Origin: Gambelia wislizenii
Lineage: Eukaryota > Chordata > Lepidosauria > Squamata > Crotaphytidae
Direction: 5' to 3'
DNA length: 64,000 nt
NCBI GenBank assembly: GCA_030847615.1
Contig: JAUMIR010000004.1
Location: 71,641,001-71,705,000, forward strand
Shown here: positions 42,001-54,000 of the stretch, piece by piece
Numbering within the stretch: the stretch's first letter is position 1
Layout of the letters: every line of letters starts with the position of its first letter
Notes under the pieces: model-generated
What the model saw: the letters and a program-made list of their open reading frames with translations, nothing else
Told to the model about the DNA's origin: nothing
Database searches by the model: none
Translations under genes and position numbers: made by a program

Positions 42001-45000
42001 TAAGACACCCCTCACTTTTGAGGAGATTTTCAAGTGTTAAAAAGCAGTCTTATACGCAGGAATATACGGTAGGTTAGATTCACAAAGATGTGTAGGGGGA
42101 TACTTGGATTACACCGCAGTGTATGCACACACCCTATGGTAAGCATGGTCCTGCATTATAGTGCTATCCATTGGCCACAACCCAACCAATGACATGTTCT
42201 CCTAACAGACAAGTTCACCAGAAAGGCAGGTTCTTTAGATGATTTCAAAACCTGGGAATCAGGTTCTATATTCAGAGACTATATAAGGAGGAAAGAAAGG
42301 CTCTATAGGTTCTCAAATGTTGTGGGGCAAGAGTGAGCTCTTGTTTTCTGTGAAAAGCCACATTCCTGTGGGGTAATCTGTCACATGAGCCAATGTAATG
42401 TAGCGGTTTCCATGTGGGACTAGGACTTTAGAGGACCACGATTCAAATCCTCACTCAGCCATGGAAACCACTGAGGGAGTTTGGATAAGTCACACTCTCC
42501 CAGCCTCAGAGGAAGACAGTGGCAAGCTTCCTCTGAAAAAATATGGTCAAGAAAACTCAATTAGATAGTCACCATAAGTTGGGGATGACTTGAAGTTGTG
42601 TCATTTGTTGTTGTGTGCTTTCAAGTTGTTTCTGGCATATCACAGCAAAACTATCACAGGGTTTTCTTGGTAAGATTTAATCAGAGGGGCTTTGCCTTTG
42701 TCTTTTCCTAAGACAGTGTGACTAGCCCAAAGTCACCCAGTGGATTTCCATGGCTGAGTGGAAATTCAAACCCTGGTCTCCAGAGTTGTAGTCCAATGCT
42801 CAAACCACTACACCATGCTGGCTCTCTTGACTTGAAGGCACATAGCAGAAACAAAACAAAAATATGTCAAAGGGCACATGTTAGTGTTGGTAGGGCTGGT
42901 GCCAGCAGTGGATGGTTCAAGAGCTAAAAGAAGGTGAGGGAAGCTCTACCCCCTCAGCAACAAGCACACTCTCCTAAGAGCTAAAAAAAAGTCAAACTCA
43001 CCCACTCAAAATGGCTGCCCAGACACTGCTCTCCTTCTTCTCCCTGGCAGGAAACTGGCCTGGAAAGCCTCTGGGAGGAGTTATATAGAGCTAGGCTCTA
43101 TATTAGAGGCAGTATACTCCCTCCAAACAACAGGCAAGGGCTATGGCCTTCTTGCTGCTTATGGGCTTTGGGGAGTTGACCATCTTAAGAGACAGGATGC
43201 TGGATTAGATGGATCTTTAGTTTGACCATGCAGGTCTCTTCAGATATGAATTATGTCTGGAACTGAAGCTATTTGGGACAATTATTTTAGCTAGAGGACT
43301 AACTAGATTTTTTTCCTCTTAAAGGCACAATTAATGTGTTAACTCTAAGATACAGTTTGTCTCTTAGTCCTAGTATAGGAACACTTGGGTCTGTATTATA
43401 TAAGATGACTACTGTAGTGATATTCCTGTATCTAATCTTATTTGTGACCTCCTTTTCAACAGCTGTCCTCTATGAGCATCTCAAGGGCATCCCCCATTCT
43501 AATTAAAGGAGTATTTGTTGTCACGCTGTCACTTACTTAGAACATGGTATGCTCCTGGCACTTTCGGGGGGGGGGTGAGGGTTAAAAGACCACATTCTAA
43601 ACACAAGTGCTTGATTTCAATTAATCTTGCTTCAATGCTTCAAAAGTAACCCCACTAATGAGTTCCCATGGCAGTGTTTGTCAACCATCTGTGAAGCTAT
43701 CATACTCATGCTTCATGTGGCACCTATGATGTAAGGAAAAATTAAGTTCTAAGATATTCCCCACTTCAAATCATCAATGTTTTGCAGTACATATTGATTG
43801 CTCTCATTTACACACCCCAACTCTACAGTGTCCCAACTTTTGGAACCTGAGCTGGTCATTCTACATTTAGGCAGGTCAATTAAAGAGGAACTTAACACTT
43901 TTAATAATCTCAGTAGAAAGAAAGGCTGAGAGCCTACATCAGGAGGCACATAGAATCATAGAATCATAGAATTGTAGAGTTGGAAGAGACCACGAGGGCC
44001 ATTCCAGTCCAACCCCCTGCTACGCAGGAAATCTTGATCAAAGCATCCCCGACAGATGGCAATCCAGCCTCTGTTTAAAGACCTCCAAGGAAGGAGACCC
44101 CACCACGCTCCGAGGGAGTGTGTTCCACTGCTGAACAGCTCTTACTGTCAAAAAGTTCCTCCTAATGTTGAGGTGGAATCTCTGTTCCTGGAGCTTGCAT
44201 CCATTGCTCAATCAGTCAACTACTCACAGTAACTTTTTAAGAGGAGCAATGTTGGAGCAGAACAAAGGCCTATATAGTCCACCACCTTGGTCCCCTACAA
44301 CTGGTATAAAGAAGCACATTGTCAAGCCCCCATTCAAAGCAGTATAACCTGGATGTTGTCACCCTCACCGTACCTTGAGGTAACAAATCCAGAGTTTAGC
44401 TATGAATTATGAAGTGCTTCCTTTTATCTGTCATGAATTTCCCACTATTTGGTTTAACTATGATATGTCTCCAGGTGGAACCCCCCCACACCTTTTCAGT
44501 GTGGCAGACCCCCCCCCTGCTCCAAGATGGGCATTTCCCTGTCAGTGGAGAATGGGGGAAGTAGCAGAGATACATCTAGTTATTTCCTTTTAGCTGGATG
44601 CACTGAAAGAGGCATCCTCAAAGACCTCCTGAAGGCTCTTGGGAGATCCCTGAAGATAGGGATGCAATTCTTCACTATGTTTCTTCTTAAAAGTAGCAAC
44701 AAATAATTTCAGCAATTTTCTTCCCACTGTAAGAAAGTCTTCAAAAACCACAAAGCTTTCAAAGGCTAATTGCAATTTGGGACAGAATAATCCACATATG
44801 GTTGTTATGCACAGAAAATTGCATTTTCTGTGCAGGAAACAGCCTTTTCTGTGTGGGAAATAATATTTCAACACAGAGATATTAATTCCTGCACAGAAAA
44901 TGCTGCTTTCTATGCAAATCAACCATGTGTGAATTTTGCACAGAATAAGTTCTAAATTGTGAAGATTATCTTCAGTCAAAGATTAATCTCTTCAGGATTT

Positions 45001-48000
45001 CTCAACACTCGAAAAACATGTTTTTCAACCATTTTTCAAATATTTTTGAATATTCTTTCCATCCCTACTCAAGGATGATGTTATTGCTGTATGGCTAGAT
45101 AGAGAAAAATAGCTGGGCCGTCTTTGCTACTCCCACCCTCTAGCAACAAAGAAATGATCAACGGGGATGGTGGCTGCCACACTGAAAAGGTAGGTTGGGG
45201 GGGGATTTTGGTTGTTGCACATTTGGAACAGAATTCCAGTTTTGGCAATGATCAAATAAGTGGGTTACAATGGTGTCAGTTGGGTTTATGTCATTGTAAA
45301 ATCACTAATGGGATTCCAACTACAGTTTCAGAATGTGTTTCTCACAAAATATATCTATAATATTTGTATACTTATTTTCAACCATAGTGGTTCTCTGTCT
45401 ATAATAAGCAAATCTGATTTAAAAGGAGAATATATTATCTTCATAATATCATTTGGTAAACAATTACATCCGATATAAATTACTTACAGATGTTATGCCT
45501 GAAAAGTGGAGTGGAATAAGAGAACCAAAAAATTCCTGGCAGGAAAACTATACTTAAAAAATAAATTATGATGACATTTGAGTAATGTATAAGGACCTTC
45601 ATCCTAAGCAACTCAGGTGGGAAAGAGCGCCAATTCCACTGGACTACTGGCATCCAAAACAGAGGAGCTGAAAACCATCCTAGGTGTCAAGAATTATGAC
45701 TTGGGGTACTTTCACACTACACAACTACACACTATCTTTCCATTTTATGGAATCCTGAGATTTGCAGTTTATGGAGGGAGCCAGAGACCATGGAGTTGTC
45801 TAAAAAGTTTTTGGTTTTTTTGTTTTTTTAAAAAAACTCTCATGGAAATTGCTGGGAATCTATTTGGAAGGAGGGAGTCCAAATGGCAAAAACAATGCAG
45901 GAAAAGCCTTTGTGTCTTTTCCTGTACTTTTAAAAATAGCAAGGTATGTGTGTGCATTCCTGCTTGTTTGGACAATCAAACAACAAGAAATTCAAAGGGA
46001 AGCACAAAGCAGGTTGGCTGGGTGACAGTGGAGGCGGGGCTTGCTAGCAGGGCAAGCACTTGCTGCCACCATGTTGGATTCTCACTTTAGTGATAAAACA
46101 GGATGGTTATTTTTTGTTTTGCTTTTCTGTAAAACTGAGAAACCACTATATCACTTGGGTGAGTTTTTTTTTTTAAAAAAAAACAACACTCAGTGGTGGC
46201 AAAGAACTAACGCAAGTAAATCACTTGTGGCCATCATCTGGAATGCAAGGCTTATAGGGGCTCCTGAGGCCATTAAAACCATTAAGACATGTCGTTGCTG
46301 CTGCAAGATGCCATTACTATGAGGTACTCCGTCCCCTCCACCTCATGTCGATGGGCCCCTAGTGCTTCACCAAACTATGAGCCACATGAATCTATATTGC
46401 AGTCATGTCTGTTAAAGTGGAATCATAGCACTATAATTTGTGTAGTGTGAAAGGGACACCAAAATGTTGGACTGAAGGTTTTTGGAATCGAGGACCCATG
46501 AATCAAGATCTCCAGAACCCATACCACCAGGATCCTGCACCTTCTTCCTTGAAGTGACTTCCTCACTATTTCAAAGTAACTGAAAAAGAAGTCAAACTAT
46601 GCTAAAGAAAAGAAAACCACTTTGGCCCTGGGAGCGAACCCAGGGAGTGAACCTGGGGGCAAAAGGAGGAGGGAGGGAGATGTCTCCTCTCCCTTTGCCC
46701 TCACATTGCCATTTTGGCCCATGTCACCATTTCTCTCCTCCTCCCCCGTCCACTCCCCCACTATCACCATCTGCGGATAATTGAATCCGTGGGTGGCGAA
46801 GCAGCGGATGCGAGAGTGCTATTGTAGTACTTCATTTCTATTTTCTGCAACCTCCTCCCCACCATTCTGAAAAATAAATTCCTCCACAATTGTTTACATT
46901 ATCAAACCATTTGTACATCACTTTTAAGCTACTACAGAATAATTGTTGGGCCTCAGGGGAGCTAAGTGCCTGTATATCAGAAATGCAATGTATAATTCAA
47001 ACTTCTCTCAGTATTGTACCTCCAGAGGACATTTTTTTCCACTTAGAGGAAGAAAAAAAAGGATCTTCTGAAACATTCCAACAAAATGTGCAATGTTCCT
47101 AGAAAGAATATACATTGTGAAGTTCAGAATTATAATTATTTTCTCTATATCTATGACACTATTTCCTCATTATGGATGTTAAAAATGGATTTTGAAATGG
47201 ACAAAGGGTGAGGTAACATTCAAATGTGCATATCTTTATAGAAGAGGACCTTATTGTGCTGCCTTTGCACAAAACAGTTAGCTATGTTATGGTTTTGTTC
47301 AATTCTGGGTTATTGCTGTGTCAAAGCCCATCCTTGCTAAGAAACCGTAGTTTGTTAGCCAATTCCAAACTACAATTAGAAGCCACAGTTTGTTGTTGGC
47401 TTATAAACTATGGATTGTTACACTGAACCCAGAACCATAGTTTGTCCCTGGCTTGTTTGCACTGCTTCCCACTTTGAAATAGGAGCTGACAAAAGGGACA
47501 GATGAGAAGAAGGAAAAACTAAACTGTCACTTGTTTTGCAATCTGCATGAAAATTAAAAATAATAAAAGCAAACATAACCAAAAATGTAGTGTGACATCC
47601 AAACATGGCCATTGCTTATAACTACAGTATTCAATAAAGTCTTGTTGTGAAGTTTTGCCTTGGCCACTGGGTGGTGCTAGGATTCATGCTATTCAAACAA
47701 CGTTCAGATAAAACGTTCTGATCATATTAATAACCTGGCTACGATATGACACATTTAAAAGCCTAGACAAGATGGGATGACTTTAGTTACATATACTGTA
47801 TATGCTATAAAAACTGAGAAATCCATTCAATACTGCATGAATAAAGTGCAACTTCACGAATACAATCTGTTTTGATGACCTTAATGCAATCACTACTATT
47901 GGTAACACCTGCCATTAGAAGGAGACACTGTATGTTTGGAAGACTAAGCAACTACAATTTTATGAGGTCTAAGATGAAAACATATAGGATATGTGTACAG

Positions 48001-51000
48001 AAGAGTTTAATATGTCTATGCAATTGCCTTGTTGTTCTCAGTGATTGACCAACAAGTGATGTAAACACAATAGTAAGTCAGGTTAGGTACAGAGCAGTTA
48101 GAACATGAAGTTCTCCCAAAGTCAGTGTCGACTCACCACTGTATATGTCAGTGTGATTTCGAAAAGACGTTTCGTTATGGGGATGTTCTGTAATAAACAA
48201 AAGAATGTGAGCATACCAAAGGCAACAAAGCATGCACTGAGTAACAAAAGACTCAATGAGCAGAAGGGGTACAAAAGGGAAATAAAACATATAACAGAAA
48301 ATTAAAAAATAAATAAAAGCAGTAACGAAAGAATGAGGCAACACCATACAGAGAACACCCCCAAACCCATAAGCCTAACTTGAAAATAAACATGAAAACA
48401 CACAGCAAAAAAAGACAGCAATTAAAGAAGGCTGTCTTATTTCTAGAAAATGCAGAATAGTGAATTAAATCCAATGTTGCGTGGTGATCATATCAGAACT
48501 TTCTTCCTTTCCACCTCTCCCCTCTCCTAGAACCCTTCACACCACAGAAGAACAGCTCTGGAGAGTGCCTCAAACCTCCAGGACCAGCTTGGGGTGGGGT
48601 ATGTAGGGAGTTGACATGGGGAGAGGAATGCCTCCTTCCCTGTTCTGTGGGAATCTGCTGTGCCCATCCATTGGATCCATAGAATCATAGAATTGTAGAG
48701 TTGGAAGAGATCAAGAGGGCCATCCAGTCCAACCCCCTGCCACACAGGAAATCTTGATCAAAGCATCCCGACAGATGGCAATCCAGCCTCTGTTTAAAGA
48801 CCTCCAAGGAAGGAGACCCCACCACGCTCCGAGGGAGTGTGTTCCACTGCCAAACAGCTCTTACTGTCAAAAAGGTCCTCCTAATGTTGAGGTAGAATCT
48901 CTGTTCCTGGAGCTTGCATCCATTGCTCCGTGTTCCAGTCTCTGGAGCAGCAGAAAACAAGCCTGCTCCATCCTCAACGTGACACCCCTTCAAATACTTA
49001 AACAGGGCTATCATATTGCCTCTTAACCGTCTTTTTTCCAGGCTAAACATATCAAGCTCCCTAAGTCTCTCCTCATAAGGCATGGTTTCCAGACCTTTCA
49101 CCATTTTAGTTGCCCTTCTCTGGACATGCTCCAATTTGTCAATATCTTTTTTGAATTGTGGTGCCCAGAATTGGACACAGTATTCCCCCCCCCAACATCA
49201 CAAATACATAAAATAAAACAATTGCAGACACTTTCAAAAACACTGGTTAGATTTTTGGGTTGTACCACTAATATCAGGAAATTATCAACAGATTTGTTAA
49301 CATTCAACATTTTTAAAAGAACAATTATTTACTCATTAGGTTTTCTAAAATACATGAAAAAAAAATCCAGCTACAATGTTCCTAGTGCAAATGATGGGTT
49401 AGACTCGGCCAAGTGAGAGGTTTAACAATGAAGAAAGAAGTTATTGGCGGGGGAGGATATTTGGAATTTTAATCAATCATGTAAATATTAGAATGAACTG
49501 TGTGATATTTTATAATGTGTGCATCTTTCCTAGTAATTATTAACTTAATTGTAAAGAAGTATGCACACATTCTAAAACTGCAGGTAGCCAAGTTGGTCTG
49601 TTAGAAATAGCACAAAAATAACAAGAAAACATTGTAAATAACCACACAAAAATTCCTAGTGTGTATTATTTTTACTGTCCTAAGAAAATAGCAATTTGTG
49701 TTTCCATGCCAACCATGGAAAAGAAGAAGCCCATCCCCCTAGTCAACTAGAAACACAACCTACTATCATTTGTAGCAGGCTAGGAAAAATCTACCTTCTG
49801 TCAATTCTTTATTTATTCATATCTCCTGTTTTTAATGTCACCCATGGAAACTAAATGGATTGCTGGAGAAGGGACAGAATGACCTGTTACTCATTTGCTA
49901 GCTTACTCACTTGCCTGGATGTAATTCCCTAATGCTTGTGGAGACTGGGTGAATTGTTAAATATAACACTGAAGAAGGATAAGACTTTTTATTAAATCCA
50001 GATAAAATGTCAGAGATCCCCCCCAAGTTGAATATTAAGCAAGACAAGCAAAGATGGGAACAAAAATAAAAGCAGAAGGGAAAAATACTGAAGTCTGTAG
50101 TTTTGAGCAATCTAAAGATGGGAGTGGAGGGCATCAGCCATTGTTTCCTTGCAACAATAGCCCTTGTTGGAAACTGAAAATGACCAATGAGTATTTACTA
50201 TGATACAGTTGTTTTCTTTAATGGCAGGAAGACATCTTTCTGGAAGGATTCCTTTCTCCACTACAGGAAAATCTTTTCACACTTCGCTTAATCTATTAAG
50301 TGTGCATGAAATCTGTACCCTATCTTCAGGTGCTTGGACTTCAGCATCATGCCCAATCTCTTTCCCTTTTTTGTTTTGCTTAATGGAAACAAGAGTATCT
50401 GAAAAAGAATTTGGCAGAACTCGAAAGCTTGCTCATTGTTTTATGACATTTTAGGGATTGTCTATACAGTACAAGGATATAAAATGTGGATTGGTGCACA
50501 CTAACGTCAATTCACAGCAGCTTTCATTTGTCTCCACAATTTTTTGGCAAGATTGCAGGCATGTGAAGCTATCCACATTCCTTGTTCAAATGGGCATGAC
50601 TGAGAATCAAGATGGTGGGTGCAAGTGAATTACTTGAATTTTTATTCCCAGCAGTTATCACCGCCAAACAGTATGTTTTAAAAAAGCATACCCAAGGTGT
50701 AGAAGTGCAATATTCCACTTAAATAAGCAGGAAAAAAGTGGGGGGAAAGGCTGTTTCATTGCCTCAGTGCACAGTCACTAGGGCAAAAATCCAACATGAC
50801 AGATCGAGGTACTTGCCTTGCCAGAAAGCTCCTTCCCACTGCGCATGTCCAACCAATCAGCTTTCCACTTTCGCTCTTATTGGGCATGCACATCAAAGCA
50901 AATTGGTTGTCACAACAAGCAGGAATGCACATTTCCTCCAGAGTTTTTTTAAAAAATGGAAAAAGCTGCAACATCTTTTCTCTTAGAGTATTTGGAATTT

Positions 51001-54000
51001 TTGGCCCCCTTCCTCCTGACTATAGCAAGTTGATGTAGGAAACCATTTAGACAAATCATATTCTCCTCAAATTCTATGAGAAGTATTTTTGCTGTATAGA
51101 CAACCCTTTAGTTGAGCCTAGTAAAGCTATTTCTACCATCACTTTTTCACAAAAGCTTTACTTTATAAAATTTCATTCCTGTGGTTATGGTGGCAAAGGG
51201 ATTCTGGGAGATGTACTCTGAAAAAGTAACCTTTCACTCTCTATGTTAGTAGATAATAGGCAAAAGGGGGGAAAAAACCCAAACTTCATGGGTAGCTCCA
51301 GTTTCATACCCAGTAGAAGTTCTAACCCATAGAATTCTCTCTCTCTCTCTCTGGGTTCATCTACACAGGTCAGGATACACTGGCTGCCCCACTGGCATAT
51401 CCTGCCCATGAATCAAGCCCGTTCTTCCCCTGCTACCTGCATGACACAGTCCGGAGACCAGACAGGCTGCTGCCCACATCCCACTCTGCAGATCCAGGCA
51501 GGCAGCTCACAGCAAGTGAGCAAGACACCCTGCATGCGACCAGCTTTGGTCACATGCTGTGGGTCCCCTTCCTGGCTCCGAAAGAGTGAGGCAGCCGGCA
51601 GCTGCAGCGATGGGCCAGCATGCCATAATGGATTTCTGTGGTTAAGCAGAGCCCAATCTGTTTTATTTTACCTGGAACACATTTAAACAGATATTACAGT
51701 AGCACCCCTGTATCTGCTGATTCACCATCTGCTGATTCAATTATCTGCAGTTGGCAACGGGCAAAGGGTGAACAGGGAAGGGAGAGAAGAAGGAGAGAAA
51801 TTGTCTTCTTTTTCCCATCCCCGTGAGAGATGTGGTGGTGATGGTGGTGGGGGTGAAGGGGGAAGGGAGAGGAGGAGCAAGAACTCGCTTGCCCCCCCTC
51901 CTCCAGCCTGGTTCCCTCCCCTCCCCTCCCCTCCACCTTACCCCATGGTGTCGGGTCTGCTGGTTGCCAGGCCAAGACGGTGAGGAGCAAGGCAGCAAGG
52001 TAGCAAAGAGCAGCACCAGCACCACCAAACCCAAGCCTGGCTCTGGCTTCATGACCCTCTTTGCCGCAGGAACCCCACCAGGTTGCCTCGCTCTCTTGCT
52101 GCCTTCCTCTTCCTTCCTCTTTCTGCCTGCCTCCCTTCCTCCCTTCTCCTCCTCCATAACTCCTCCTCCATAACTCCCTCATCACAGGGCATTCACTGCG
52201 AGCTGCAGTTTTCAGTATCCACGGGGACCCCCAGAAACAATCCCCCATGGATACAGGGGTGCTACTGTATTTCAAAATGTTTTATCTGGCCCTACCCCAT
52301 CTTCCATCCTTTTTTGCCCTGGGGGTTGTAAGGGCTGCCTGGGGGCAAAACAGGGCAAAAGCCCTATATCATCAGGATCATAGGGCTCCAAGATGCGGTA
52401 AATTATCTGTGTGGACAAGCCCGTCTCTCACTCACACTGAGATTTGCTATTTGCTTCCATTGTAGAGATGGGATGTTGCTTTCAAGCACTTAACCAAATT
52501 GTGACACACTTGATTACCAGGATATCTGAAAACTCTTTTTTTTCCTTGAAAATTACTGAAGCTCAGCCATCTATATTAAATACCCATTCTCCACATATAT
52601 GTTCACGTGTACCCAAAGAATATCCAGTGAGTTTAGGATTCATATGTTTATTCACAGACCTCTGGAAGAAGTGAGCATTTTCTACTGTGAAAGTATTAAT
52701 CAAATAACAACTAGCTTAAAAAACAGATGGTGAAGAGTAGGAAAAACAGATTAACAAATATACATGTTGAATTATTTTGGTTCTTCTTTCAAAGCATAAG
52801 AGAAAAAGGACACACACATTAAATTCATTGTTCAAAAATCAATGCATAATCATGAATCTTAGCTGAAATGTCGTATGTCCCATCTTACCATCCAAATCAA
52901 AGGTGAGATCATGTGCAAGAGGAATTAAAAGTTTCACCAACACTGACGCTCATATTTGTGAAATGAGGTCTCTGGGTCTTTTAAAATTATACAATCACAG
53001 TGGGAAGTGATGAAAGACAGAGGACAGAGAAATGGGCTACCTAGGAAAATGTTGGGGACTGAAGAATACTGGATGAGAACAGTGACCCCATTTGGTAGAT
53101 GCCTAGTTAATCAACGTGACGTGCTGAACTGTGAAAACAGTGGAACTGCTCAAGGAGTGGCTAGGACAAACTCTGATCATTGAGAGAAAATGGAGTGCCA
53201 GCATCCTGCCATGCATGGCTTTGTGTCTACTATCTTGACAGGTACTGTTAAGACAGGCACTGGATAGGTCCTTTAAAAAGAGGATACAGGTAAAATCTAC
53301 CTGTACATCATAATTACCATGGCAGTGAAAGAAAGGAGCATATGCGCAGCCAATAGTGAGTCTTCCCCTTGATCTACAATTACAATCGTCATCTTCCAAT
53401 ACTCTGCCTAACCCCAACCCCAGTTTCAATGAAATTCTACATCTCTACTTGTTAGTACAGATTTATACCAGAAACATGACAGCGCCATCTACCTTAACCA
53501 GCTCTATCACTTTCACTCTACATTTGAGACTGGTTAAAGTTCTCAAGTTTTAAATGAAATATAGTCACACTAAAAAGCACGTTGAGCAGGGCATGAGAAT
53601 CATGCAGACCTTCAAATGTGATTGGACTGCAACTCACAGCAGCCAATATTGAGGAATGTTGTTCAACAACATCTGGAGAGCTACATGACTCCACCATTGA
53701 TGTGTGTGTATGCCTTCAAGTTGTCTGACAACTTATGGTTACCCTATGAATATCATAGCAGAGAAACAAAAATCTAAGGAATTTGGAACAGCAAGGTATG
53801 TTTTCTATAATCAAGTATTTGTTTTAAGAAAAACTAATACTTAAAAAAAAGAGTAATCTGCTTGAATCTGAAACATTAAGGCCATACATTATGCTGTTAA
53901 GCATTATAACAACCTGAGTGTGTTTTGCCTCAAAGAGACTAGATAAAACATGGAATGTGCTGCTCTGCCTTACCAATGTAGACAAAAGCTCTGACCTCAG

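Larger units (their letters stand above)
33861..48136 (-). other. NFASC 14.3-kb intron between cassette exon and Ig3
   Basis: This is the largest intron. Named repeats include a SINE tail (35575-35660), SINEs (35985-36208, 42388-42602, 42604-42827), MITEs (38521-38696, 45700-46462), the unknown unit (39516-39859), Tigger-like elements (40054-40296, 40323-40576), the gag-bearing TIR element (41448-42069), CR1 pieces (43075-43250, 43949-44214) and a hairpin-rich repeat (44795-45065). A 32-bp direct repeat occurs near 38103 and 38147. Stretches 33861-35570, 36210-38500 and 46830-48136 show no gene or clear repeat, except an AAACTA-type inverted-motif region at about 47290-47480. Confidence 0.75.
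51353..52422. mobile_element. TIR element interrupted by a Tigger-like insertion
   Basis: Outer ends GGGTTCATCTACACAGGTC and ATCTGTGTGGACAAGCCC are inverted and of the GGGNTTGTCTA type. The inner element 51697-52267 splits it. A CT repeat (51338-51352) lies just outside the left end. Confidence 0.55.

Noticed and set aside
51694..52275. 193-codon minus-strand ORF over the whole Tigger-like element
   Set aside because: The frame reads straight through both inverted termini and a poly-His/Gly-Glu stretch made by simple repeats. Only the different-frame signal-peptide-like exon inside seemed worth reporting.
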